DNA of 64,000 nt, taken from the NCBI GenBank assembly GCA_964471825.1, contig CAYYKD010000009.1, positions 56,873-120,872 of the forward strand, in the 5' to 3' direction. This stretch comes from CAYYKD01 sp964471825. Lineage in GTDB: Bacteria > Spirochaetota > GWE2-31-10 > CAYYKD01. The first letter of the stretch is position 1. Each line of letters begins with the position of its first letter. The position numbers and the translations under genes are program-made. Positions 36,193 through 44,504 of this stretch are shown here, one piece after another. The notes beneath the pieces are model-generated. The model made no database searches and was not told the origin of the DNA. It saw only the letters and a program-made list of their open reading frames with translations.

Positions 36193-38391
36193 AGGATAAA
36201 ATAGTTCTAATCAATCCGCCATTTTCACAAGTATCATCCCCCTATCCGGCTATTTATCATTTAAAAAATACTTTAATAAAAGAAAATATAAATGTAGAAT
36301 GCATAGATCTTAATATTGAATTATGTTTAAAAGTTTTATCAAAAAAATTTTTAACCGAAATTTTTAATGCTATTAAGAAAACCTCAAATATTGATGATCA
36401 TTATATTAGAGAGATCCTATATAAAAAGAGTAGATATATAGAGTGCATTGATGATGTTATAAACTTTCTTCAAGGTAAAGACCCTTCATTCGCTTATAAG
36501 GTTGCTTCCAGAAAATATTTACCCGAAGGTGAACGATTTGAGATATTAAAATTTACAAAAAACAACAATATCTTAATATATGACTATGCCGTTCTAATCT
36601 GTACTCTATACATAGACGATATTATTGACATAATAAGTAGAACTGTAATTACTGATTTCTACCTTTCTAAATATAATGAAAAAATAGCTAAGTCATATAA
36701 ATTTGAACTATTAATTGAAGAGTGCAATAAAAATCAGATTCCAATGATATTTACAGGAATCAGACAATAACTGGAAAAAAATCTATGAAGAACTGGAGAA
36801 ACTTGATCTCGAGCAGGTTATTCTTGTCGGTATAACTATTCCGTTTCCGGGAAACCTTTATTGTTCTATGATAATTGGAGAGTGGCTAAAGAAAAATAAA
36901 CCATCAATCAAGGTTGTATTTGGAGGAGGGTATTGCAACACCGAACTAACATATCTATCGGAACCAAGATTTTTTTCCTATACCGATTTTGTAGTTCTAA
37001 ATGATGGTGAAGAACGAATTCTTAGCCTTTTTAAGCACATAAACAATCAAATTAAATCAACAGAGCTTCATGACACCTACTATCTTCAAGATGGGAAGAT
37101 TATTTTTCATAATAAGCCTGATAATTATATGCCCGATATAAATCTTTATGGTGCTCCGGACTATAGAGGTATTGATTTCAATAAGTATTTCACGATGATA
37201 GAATCAACAAATCCTGCCCATAGATTATGGTCGCAACGAGGTTTTGTCAAGTTAAGAATGGCACTAGGTTGTTATCATGGTAAGTGTATATTCTGTGATA
37301 ACAGCATTGACTATGTTAGAGTATTTAAGTCTTTCTCAGCCGAGGATGTAGTAAAACAAATTGAAAAAATCATTAATGATACAGGTTTGCACGGATTTCA
37401 CTTTACAGATGAAGCAATACCGCCATCGATAGCATATAAATTTGCACAAATAATAATAGAAAAAAAAATCAATATTACATGGTGGGGAAATATCAGATTT
37501 GATAAGGCATTTACCCCTACTATTATAAAAACTCTTTCTAAGTCAGGATTAATTGCTGTTTCAGGCGGTCTTGAGACCTGTAATAACCGTTTACTTAACT
37601 TAATTAAAAAAGGTTTCTCAATTGAGGATGCAATTTCTGTAACCAGATCATTCAAGGAGAACGGAGTTCTAGTTCACTGTTATATGATCTATGGTTTACC
37701 GACTGAAACGGTTGAGGAGTTCTACAACTCTCTTGAGGTTTTAAGACAAATGTTTCGAGAGGAATGTATCGACTCTGCTTATTACCATAGATTTGCATTG
37801 ACGAGACATAGTGAGGCATATATTCAAAGGAATCAACTGGGATTAAGACCTGAGTCCGATGAACTGACCGGCTTTGCCAATAATGACATTGAATATACAG
37901 ATAATCATTCTAAAAAGTTTGATCAACTTGCTTCTTCGATAAAAACAGCTATATACAACTTTAATCATAAGAATCTTCTTAACGAGGATATCTCTGTTTT
38001 TTTTAAAAATAAAATAAAAAAGATTGTCAGTAACAATTTTGTTAAAACTGTAATAAACAAACAAATACATCTCACACCGGATTCTTATATGATACTAAAA
38101 GGATTAGAGGCTCCATCCTTCATTGAATTAAATAATACCTGTTACATTGGCTTTGAAACAAACAATAACTTCATCGAATACGAAGTTTCGAATGAACTCT
38201 ACAGATGGCTAAAAAAAATCTTTAAGGTTATATCTCAATCATCTAAGACAAAATTAATTGAGCTTGGAGTTGACTTCCCTGTGGAGACAGATATTAATTC
38301 AGGCGAAGTTAATAACTTTGAAACTTTTATTAAGTCTGAGTTATTTGATGATATGATAAAATCAAATATTTTAACAATAGAGGTAACATGA
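36189..38391 (+). pseudogene. B12-binding-domain radical SAM protein, interrupted by one frameshift
   Basis: Two frames (36189-36770 and ~36755-38391) make one protein of about 733 residues if one T is removed from the TTT at 36750-36752; the joined text then reads IPMILQESDNNWKKIYEEL. Domain order: N-terminal KIVLINPPFSQ, a cobalamin-binding-type region (LVGITIPFPGNLYCS, VVFGGGYCN), then radical SAM with CYHGKCIFC, GGLETCN and YMIYGLPTET. The cluster motif is Cx4Cx2C instead of the usual Cx3Cx2C. Substrate unknown. The shift may be a sequencing error, so the gene may be intact. It overlaps the neighbours on both sides by 4 nt. Confidence 0.75.
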
Positions 38392-39122
38392 TTAACAACT
38401 CAGAAGATATTGAATTAAAAAGAATAAACAAATATCTTAGTGAATCGGGATTCTGCTCTAGGAGAGCTGCTGATATTATAATTGACTCCGGCCGTGTTAC
38501 AATTGATGGTAAGATTGCCGTCAAAGGGGATAAAGTCTTAAATCGCTCTGTCGTTCTAGTCGATGGCAAATCAATTTCAAATAAAGTAAAGAGAATATAT
38601 CTGGCATTTAATAAACCGGTTGGAATTACATGTACAACTGATAAAAGAGACCCGACAAATATAGTTGACTACATAAAGTTTAAAGAACGAATATTTCCAA
38701 TAGGTCGCCTTGATAAGGACTCTGAAGGACTACTTCTGCTAACTAATGACGGTGATATTGTCAACAAAATTTTAAGAAGTGTCAATTCACATGAAAAAGA
38801 ATATATCGTTACTGTAAATAAAAAGATTTCTGATGGGTTTCTAACAGGCCTTTCTTCCGGTGTACCAATCCTTGATACTATCACGAAAAAATGCTATACT
38901 CAAAAAACAGGTGAATACGAATTTAAAATTATACTTACTCAAGGATTAAATAGACAAATAAGAAGAATGTGTGAATATTTTGATTATAGAGTTGTCTCGT
39001 TAAAGAGACTACGAATTATGAATATTAGATTAAATGAACTAAAATCAGGTGAGTTTAGATACTTAAATGAAAAAGAACTCGAAATTTTAAATAACAGTCT
39101 TTCAAAATCAATAAAGAACTAA
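38388..39122 (+). CDS. rluF: 23S rRNA pseudouridine synthase RluF-like
   Basis: 244 residues. An N-terminal S4 domain (RINKYLSESGFCSRRAADIII) precedes a RsuA-family catalytic domain with IGRLDKDSEGLLLLTNDGD (catalytic Asp) and LTQGLNRQIRRMCEYF. Details such as KPVGITCTT, NSHEKEYIVTVNK and SGVPILDT match RluF, which modifies U2604. RluB/RsuA assignment is less likely. It overlaps the radical SAM gene by 4 nt. Confidence 0.88.
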   Translation: MINNSEDIELKRINKYLSESGFCSRRAADIIIDSGRVTIDGKIAVKGDKVLNRSVVLVDGKSISNKVKRIYLAFNKPVGITCTTDKRDPTNIVDYIKFKERIFPIGRLDKDSEGLLLLTNDGDIVNKILRSVNSHEKEYIVTVNKKISDGFLTGLSSGVPILDTITKKCYTQKTGEYEFKIILTQGLNRQIRRMCEYFDYRVVSLKRLRIMNIRLNELKSGEFRYLNEKELEILNNSLSKSIKN

Positions 39123-39211
39123 TTTCTTTGTCAATACCTATGATTTTAGTTGCATTTTTTTAAATATATGATAATAATCGATTGTTAATAATATTATTTT
39201 GGAGGATCTAT

Positions 39212-39454
39212 ATGAGATATATAGCATGCGATTGCTGTGGAAAAACTTTTAATGAATCAGGTGTTGGTGCTGATCCTGTAATAACATATTTTAAGGATCT
39301 AGATTTTTGCAGTGAGTGTACTAAAGATGTTTTACAACCGGCTTGGGCAGATTTGCTAAAAAAAGTAAATAATGACATGAAAGCATTTCTTGATAAACAG
39401 TATGAAGTTGCACGACAATGTGCTAAGAAGAGAATCTCGGATAAAAAGAAATAA
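39212..39454 (+). CDS. small protein with a CxCC/CxxC zinc-ribbon-like pair
   Basis: 80 residues. CDCCGKTF at the N-terminus and FCSECTKDV about 25 residues later provide four to five cysteines, probably one zinc site. The C-terminal half is a charged helix. GGAGG precedes the ATG at MRYIA, which decides the start over an upstream frame to 39182. A strong terminator follows directly. Function unknown. Confidence 0.72.
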   Translation: MRYIACDCCGKTFNESGVGADPVITYFKDLDFCSECTKDVLQPAWADLLKKVNNDMKAFLDKQYEVARQCAKKRISDKKK

Positions 39455-39455
39455 C

Positions 39456-39487
39456 AAAGTGAGCTGAATAACAGCTCACTTTTTAAT
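39456..39487 (+). terminator. intrinsic terminator
   Basis: Nine-bp stem AGTGAGCTG / CAGCTCACT with an AATAA loop, followed by TTTT. It closes the run that ends with the zinc-ribbon-like gene. Confidence 0.88.
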
Positions 39488-39497
39488 TAGGTTAATT

Positions 39498-39899
39498 ATG
39501 GACGATAAAGAATTATTCTTAAATTGGGTTAATACAAAAAAACCAATACTTAAAGATATACCCAAAACAACTGATAGAGAATTTCTGCCTAGTTCAAAGA
39601 ATACGATCGAAAAAATCGATGATGAAATTGATTTTCACGGATGGACTCTTGAAATGTCAATTAATCAACTCGATCTATTCTTAAAAAGATCTTACGAAAT
39701 GGGTTTAAAGACTCTTAAAATTATTCATGGAAAAGGAATAAATAGTGAATCAGAGCCTGTATTAAAAATTGGCATCCGCAAATGGCTGGACACCTATGGT
39801 AGCAGATATATCACAAGATGGGTTGTATCTAATAAAAATGATGGCGGAGATGGTGCTGTAGTCGTCTATTTAAAAAATAACAAAAGGAAAATAATTTGA
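39498..39899 (+). CDS. Smr-domain protein
   Basis: 133 residues. The C-terminal Smr domain has IDFHGWTLEMSINQLDLFL (usual form LDLHG), KIIHGKGINS and GIRKWLDTYG, plus a GGDGAVVVYLK end. Smr domains are nicking or RNA-cleaving endonucleases, also found at the end of MutS2. A short charged N-terminal extension precedes it. Its TGA overlaps the aroE TTG start. Confidence 0.87.
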   Translation: MDDKELFLNWVNTKKPILKDIPKTTDREFLPSSKNTIEKIDDEIDFHGWTLEMSINQLDLFLKRSYEMGLKTLKIIHGKGINSESEPVLKIGIRKWLDTYGSRYITRWVVSNKNDGGDGAVVVYLKNNKRKII

Positions 39900-40678
39900 C
39901 AGTCAATAGTTTGACAAAACCGGTATATATAATTGGAAATCCGGTAAAACACTCTAAATCACCAGTTTTTCAAAATGCTGCATTTGAATATTCTAACCTT
40001 AACTTAATCTATCTGGCTTTAAATGTTGAACAGGATAATTTTGATTGTCTTATAAACGGTTTAAAATCAACTGAAATAGCTGGACTTAACATTACTGTGC
40101 CATACAAGCTTGACATTATCAAACATGCAAACTCTCTATCAAAGGAAGCCGCAATTATAGGTGCAGTCAATTGTATAGAAGTATTGAATAACCGATGGAT
40201 CGGTCACAACACCGACTGGTATGGCGTCCTCAAAACACTTGAAATTAACAGTATAAATAAGAAATCAAAAACACTGGTATATGGAGCCGGTGGTGCAACA
40301 GCCGGTGTAATTTACGGACTTAAACAATACGGGATTGATGATATTACCATTACAAATAGGACAATTTCAAAGGCACATGAGACTGCTAATAAATTTAATA
40401 TCAAAACAATATTGTCAGATGAAATTTGTAATGAAAAGTTTGATTTTTATATAAATACAACTACAGTTGACTTTGATTTTTTAATTAAAGATTTCAATTA
40501 TCAATCTGTCTATTTCGACCTAAAGTACTATAATAAACCAATTAATCACCATAAATTCATTGACGGTAAGTTGATGCTTCTCTATCAAGGTGCAATGAGT
40601 TTTGAGATATGGTCAAAACAAACCGCACCACTTGAAATCATGAAGAATGCACTGTTTGAAAATAAAACTAATCTATAA
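39896..40678 (+). CDS. aroE: shikimate dehydrogenase AroE
   Basis: 260 residues. Substrate site IGNPVKHSKSPVFQN (Ser-x-Ser), NITVPYKLDI with the catalytic Lys, GAVNCIE, GHNTDWYG with Asp, and NADP loop VYGAGGATAGVIYGL then TNRT. The C-terminus has LLYQGAMSFEIW. It reduces 3-dehydroshikimate to shikimate. TTG start overlapping the Smr stop (TTGA), so translation is coupled. The pathway makes aromatic amino acids, the substrates of the ammonia lyase at 58 kb. Confidence 0.92.
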   Translation: MTVNSLTKPVYIIGNPVKHSKSPVFQNAAFEYSNLNLIYLALNVEQDNFDCLINGLKSTEIAGLNITVPYKLDIIKHANSLSKEAAIIGAVNCIEVLNNRWIGHNTDWYGVLKTLEINSINKKSKTLVYGAGGATAGVIYGLKQYGIDDITITNRTISKAHETANKFNIKTILSDEICNEKFDFYINTTTVDFDFLIKDFNYQSVYFDLKYYNKPINHHKFIDGKLMLLYQGAMSFEIWSKQTAPLEIMKNALFENKTNL

Positions 40679-40739
40679 GGACTTCTAATAAATACTTAAT
40701 ATTTGTCCTAATATCAAATATTCATCTAATAAAATCATT

Positions 40740-41336
40740 TTAAGTTTTTTGGATAACAAACAAAACGGGACCGGGTTTAGTGGAGTTTAAGTGACCAATC
40801 CTGGTAACTTTAAAATATTTTTCATTTAGACCAACTAAATATTCGTTTAATTTTATATATTCAAGCTCTCCGCCCGGGTGCGTGCTATAAGAAACCACAG
40901 TAACCAGACCTTCTTTTTTAATCTTTGACAGAACAGACTCTAAGGCTCTAATTGTAGAGTCCGGCCTAGTTGTTATAGACCTGTCAGATCCTGGCAAATA
41001 CCCAAGATTAAAAACTGCACAATCAATCTGTCCCTCAATATATTGATCTAGTCTTTCATGTGAGTCACAAATAAGTACTACATTCTCAATATTTAACCTA
41101 TCAATTTTAGCTCTAACTCTGTTTATTGCCTCATCTTGAATATCGAATGCGTAAACCTTTCCATATAGACCACCAATCTCAGAAAGAAATATCGTATCAT
41201 TACCGCTGCCGGCTGTACAATCAACCATAACAAGATTGGAATTTGAACTACAACTAAGCAAATTGCCTTCATCTTTAAAGTTATTTCTAATAATAAAATG
41301 AACAGTCTCTGTAATACTTGATAAATTCATCTTCAT
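40740..41336 (-). CDS. mnmM: tRNA (mnm5s2U34) methyltransferase MnmM-like (YtqB family)
   Basis: 198 residues, class I SAM methyltransferase. SAM-binding MVDCTAGSGNDTIFL, VYAFDIQDEAINRVRAKI, then FNLGYLPGSDRSITTRPDST, the signature of the YtqB/MnmM family, and GLVTVVSYSTHPGGELE. MnmM methylates nm5s2U34 in wobble-position tRNAs. It lies directly after ribBA with no spacer, in the riboflavin operon position where ribH is often found; a riboflavin role is not implied by sequence. Confidence 0.85.
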   Translation of the reverse strand: MKMNLSSITETVHFIIRNNFKDEGNLLSCSSNSNLVMVDCTAGSGNDTIFLSEIGGLYGKVYAFDIQDEAINRVRAKIDRLNIENVVLICDSHERLDQYIEGQIDCAVFNLGYLPGSDRSITTRPDSTIRALESVLSKIKKEGLVTVVSYSTHPGGELEYIKLNEYLVGLNEKYFKVTRIGHLNSTKPGPVLFVIQKT

Positions 41337-42521
41337 CTATGAGAGATCCAGATCATGACCTAAACGATCTTTCTTTGTATGCAGATATTTTGCATTATCA
41401 GGATTAATACAGATATCTGTAACTATCCTCTCAACCTTAAATCCATGTTTTTCAAGACACTCTTTTTTGTATGGATTATTGCTTAATAATTTTACATTCT
41501 CAAAACCGTTATCCTTCAAAATCCATGATGCCTGATGAAAATCCCGTTCATCTGCCTCAAAACCAAGTTTCAGATTCGCATCCACAGTATCAAGTTGTTG
41601 ATTTTGCTGAAGGTCATAGGCCTTTATTTTTTGGCCAAGGCCAATTCCACGACCCTCCTGCCTAAGATAGACAACTGCCCCTTTTTGTTCCTTAGAAATC
41701 CTGGTTAATGAATCATGAAGCTGGGATCTGCAGTCACAGCTTTTTGAAAAAAGAACATCTCCGGTAAAACACTCTGAGTGAATCCTAACAGGACCATTTC
41801 TAAAATCACCCATACTTAGAAAAACATGCTCCTTATCGGTAAAAAGCTCTTTATAAACTGTAATATTAAACTCACCATACTCGGTTTTAAGCTTTGCACT
41901 GCTTACTTTTTCTACATTCTTTACGGTAAGCTTCTCATACTCAACGACCTCTTTAATTGTAGTAAATACCAACCCGTTCTTCTCTGCAAAATCTTTTGAA
42001 TCCTTGCGACTATACATTGAACCATCAGGTTTTATCATTTCGCAGATTAGAGCCGCTTGATTTAGACCGGCCTGTCTGCAAAGTGATACTGACGCCTCTG
42101 TATGCCCCTTTCTTGCTAATACCCCACCATGTCTTGCGATCAAAGGAAAAAGATGCCCCGGTGTAATAAAATCCTTTAAGGTTGTATCTTTATTAACCAG
42201 CTCCTTAGCAGTTACCCACCTCTCAAAGGGAGAGATACCGGTTTTTACTTTCCGCGAATCTATTGACAGAGTAAATGCTGTCGAAAAAACATCAGTATTT
42301 GACGATGGCATTAATGGAAACCCCTTAGCACCGGCGATCTCAGGTGATAGTGTGGCACACAGTAACCCCTTCCCCTCAGTTATCATCAAATTTACAGACT
42401 CAACTGTACAATTATCTATTGCTACAATAAGATCAGCCTCATTTTCTCTCTTCTCATCATCAAACACAACCGCTATCTTTCCAGATTTAAATCCCTCAAG
42501 CATTTTTTTATAATTATTCAT
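41337..42521 (-). CDS. ribBA: bifunctional DHBP synthase / GTP cyclohydrolase II
   Basis: 394 residues. The N-terminal RibB half has VFDDEKRENEADLIVA and RHGGVLARKGHTEASV. The C-terminal RibA half has RIHSECFTGDVLFSKSCDC (three zinc Cys) and YLRQEGRGIGLGQKI. It makes the four-carbon unit and the pyrimidine precursor of riboflavin. Third gene of the FMN-riboswitch operon. Both halves look catalytically intact. Confidence 0.95.
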   Translation of the reverse strand: MNNYKKMLEGFKSGKIAVVFDDEKRENEADLIVAIDNCTVESVNLMITEGKGLLCATLSPEIAGAKGFPLMPSSNTDVFSTAFTLSIDSRKVKTGISPFERWVTAKELVNKDTTLKDFITPGHLFPLIARHGGVLARKGHTEASVSLCRQAGLNQAALICEMIKPDGSMYSRKDSKDFAEKNGLVFTTIKEVVEYEKLTVKNVEKVSSAKLKTEYGEFNITVYKELFTDKEHVFLSMGDFRNGPVRIHSECFTGDVLFSKSCDCRSQLHDSLTRISKEQKGAVVYLRQEGRGIGLGQKIKAYDLQQNQQLDTVDANLKLGFEADERDFHQASWILKDNGFENVKLLSNNPYKKECLEKHGFKVERIVTDICINPDNAKYLHTKKDRLGHDLDLS

Positions 42522-42544
42522 TTTTTTACTCCCGGTATATATTT

Positions 42545-43135
42545 TTATTTATTGTTAAATTCAATTATATGATTAATGTATCTTGCAAACATATCAACTT
42601 CAATATGAACTTCAGTTCCGACTCTTTTATGTTTAAGATTTGTTTCATTGTAGGTCTGTGGAATCACAGTTACAATAAAACTGGAACTTAGAACACTACT
42701 GATGGTTAATGAGATCCCGTCAACCGTAACAGACCCCTTTGGAATGATCAATTTTCTATACTCTTTACCATATAAAAATTCAAACCTATGATCCGGTCCA
42801 TTCTGCTGAATGCTCACAATCTTTGTACTAAAATCAATATGGCCGGATACTATGTGTCCACCAAGCCTATCCCTTAGTTGCATTGCCCTTTCCATGTTAA
42901 CAATTTCACCTGAATTTACACCACCGGGTTTAAACCTCGATATGCCACCGGTTGTATCTGACACATGAAATGTTAAAACTCCAGATTCGATCTTTGTTAT
43001 TGTCAAACAGACACCATTTACCGCTATCGAATCCCCAACCCTGCTATCCTCTAAAACCTTATTACAAGTCACTTTAAGTTCGCCGTTAACGAAGGATCGA
43101 ACTTTTCCTGTTTCCTCTACAATGCCGGTAAACAT
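42545..43135 (-). CDS. ribE: riboflavin synthase, alpha subunit
   Basis: 196 residues, two lumazine-binding repeats. It begins MFTGIVEETGKVRSF, with NGVCLTI in repeat one and GGHIVSGHIDF and VDGISLTI in repeat two. It converts two 6,7-dimethyl-8-ribityllumazine molecules into riboflavin. It overlaps ribD by 19 nt. Confidence 0.95.
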   Translation of the reverse strand: MFTGIVEETGKVRSFVNGELKVTCNKVLEDSRVGDSIAVNGVCLTITKIESGVLTFHVSDTTGGISRFKPGGVNSGEIVNMERAMQLRDRLGGHIVSGHIDFSTKIVSIQQNGPDHRFEFLYGKEYRKLIIPKGSVTVDGISLTISSVLSSSFIVTVIPQTYNETNLKHKRVGTEVHIEVDMFARYINHIIEFNNK

Positions 43136-44166
43136 AGCTTATCCCCTTTATACAGTTCTACCATAATATTATTATCAAATAGTTTTATCTCACCTGTTTT
43201 AAATTCATCAATCTGACTAACCTCAGTATTCCCGACTCCTCTTATAACAGAAATGCCATCATTACCCATAAATCCCGGCTTATAAAATAAAAATATCCTA
43301 TCAATTAGGCCACTCTGAAGAAAAGCAGTATAAAGTCCGCCGCCCCCCTCTACCAGGATTGAATCAATCTCATTCTCTATACACCACTGATAAAATACAG
43401 ACCTGTTTTTTAATAGATCAGTTTGCAAGACAAAGACCTCACCATTTGTATCAAATAAGCTATACCCTTTAAAAAACTCAATTTTTTTATCAGTAAATAT
43501 TATCTTCTTTATGGGCTTATCTTCAAATCCGGGTATCCTGCAGTTTAATCTTGGATTATCCTGTATAACAGTATTATGCCCAACCGATATTGAACTAACA
43601 CTGAGCCTTAATCTGTGAGAATGTTCCCTTGATAAATCATTACTAATCCATTTTGAATTATTTAATGAAGATGCTATTTTACCGTCAAGGGTAAGGGCTG
43701 CTTTCATAATAATATAGGGTTTATTGTATGTTTTGTAGTGATAAAAAATACTGTTTAACTCGATAGCACTTTTCTCAAGGACTCCGGTAATTACCTCAAC
43801 GCCATTATTGATCAAATATTTTATACCGGTACCTGAAACTCTAGTGTCTTTATCTACAGCAGCTATAACAACTTTGCGAATCCCCGATTTTATTATAGCT
43901 TGTGTACAGGGGGGAGTTCTGCCAAAATGATTACATGGCTCAAGAGTAACAAAGAGGGTTGAACCTTTAAGTTTATCTGTTGCCACTTTTTTTATAGCAT
44001 CAACCTCTGCGTGATCTTCACCAAGTTTCCTGTGGTAGCCGGTTGATAGAATTTTACCATTCTTTACTATAACAGCACCAACCATGGGGTTCGGTGATGT
44101 AAAACCAAGCCCCTTTTTAGCTTCAGTTAACGCGATTGACATAAAATATTCGTTTTTATTAAACAC
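43117..44166 (-). CDS. ribD: riboflavin biosynthesis deaminase/reductase RibD
   Basis: 349 residues. N-terminal deaminase with SPNPMVGAVIVK, DHAEVDAI and PCNHFGRTPPCTQAI (zinc site). C-terminal reductase with KAALTLDGKIAS and SILVEGGGGLY. The GTG start with AAGGGGTG upstream keeps the N-terminal helix usual for RibD; an ATG at 44142 is the alternative. First gene after the FMN riboswitch. Confidence 0.95.
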   Translation of the reverse strand: MFNKNEYFMSIALTEAKKGLGFTSPNPMVGAVIVKNGKILSTGYHRKLGEDHAEVDAIKKVATDKLKGSTLFVTLEPCNHFGRTPPCTQAIIKSGIRKVVIAAVDKDTRVSGTGIKYLINNGVEVITGVLEKSAIELNSIFYHYKTYNKPYIIMKAALTLDGKIASSLNNSKWISNDLSREHSHRLRLSVSSISVGHNTVIQDNPRLNCRIPGFEDKPIKKIIFTDKKIEFFKGYSLFDTNGEVFVLQTDLLKNRSVFYQWCIENEIDSILVEGGGGLYTAFLQSGLIDRIFLFYKPGFMGNDGISVIRGVGNTEVSQIDEFKTGEIKLFDNNIMVELYKGDKLCLPAL

Positions 44167-44282
44167 ACTAACACCCCTTATATGGGTATTAATCAGAATT
44201 GAGAGGTTATTAGAACTTCATTTTTATTAAGTGCACTTTTAAAAAATACTTTTGAAAAATACTTTTGAAAATTTATTCTCTT

Positions 44283-44397
44283 AGCCTTCTCTCATCCTGA
44301 CTTTACAGTCGGCACCGTAGTCACAACGGTTCAACCGGATATCTCCGGTTCGCGGGCTTTAACCGCCGGTAAGGAATCCCACCTATCCCTGAAGGAA
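44283..44397 (-). promoter_or_regulatory. FMN riboswitch (RFN element)
   Basis: On the minus strand the conserved blocks occur in order: CCTTCAGGG, ATTCC-TTACCGGCGGT, AGCCCGCGA, GCCGACTGT and AGTCAGGATGAGAGAAGG. The P1 stem pairs CCTTC with GAAGG. A TATAAT hexamer at 44413-44418 would start transcription just before the aptamer. No clear terminator lies between it and ribD, so control of translation is more likely. A 13-nt direct repeat (about 44240-44270) lies in the expression region. Confidence 0.95.
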
Positions 44398-44504
44398 TAC
44401 GATAAAATAACAATTATAAGACTAAAAGTAAAGTATTTTTTTAAATTTATCGTTTGAAAATCAGTTCTCTAATTATCTACATATAGTGCCTTTCTAGAAG
44501 CTCT

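Noticed and set aside
30000..40000. Possible genomic island around ROK-ppx-ppk and the radical SAM gene
   Set aside because: No tRNA junction, integrase, insertion sequence or clear shift in base use; overlaps between genes look like old operons.
44220..44282. Rho-independent terminator as the FMN switch output
   Set aside because: Only A/T direct repeats are present; no stable stem followed by T tract could be formed by eye.
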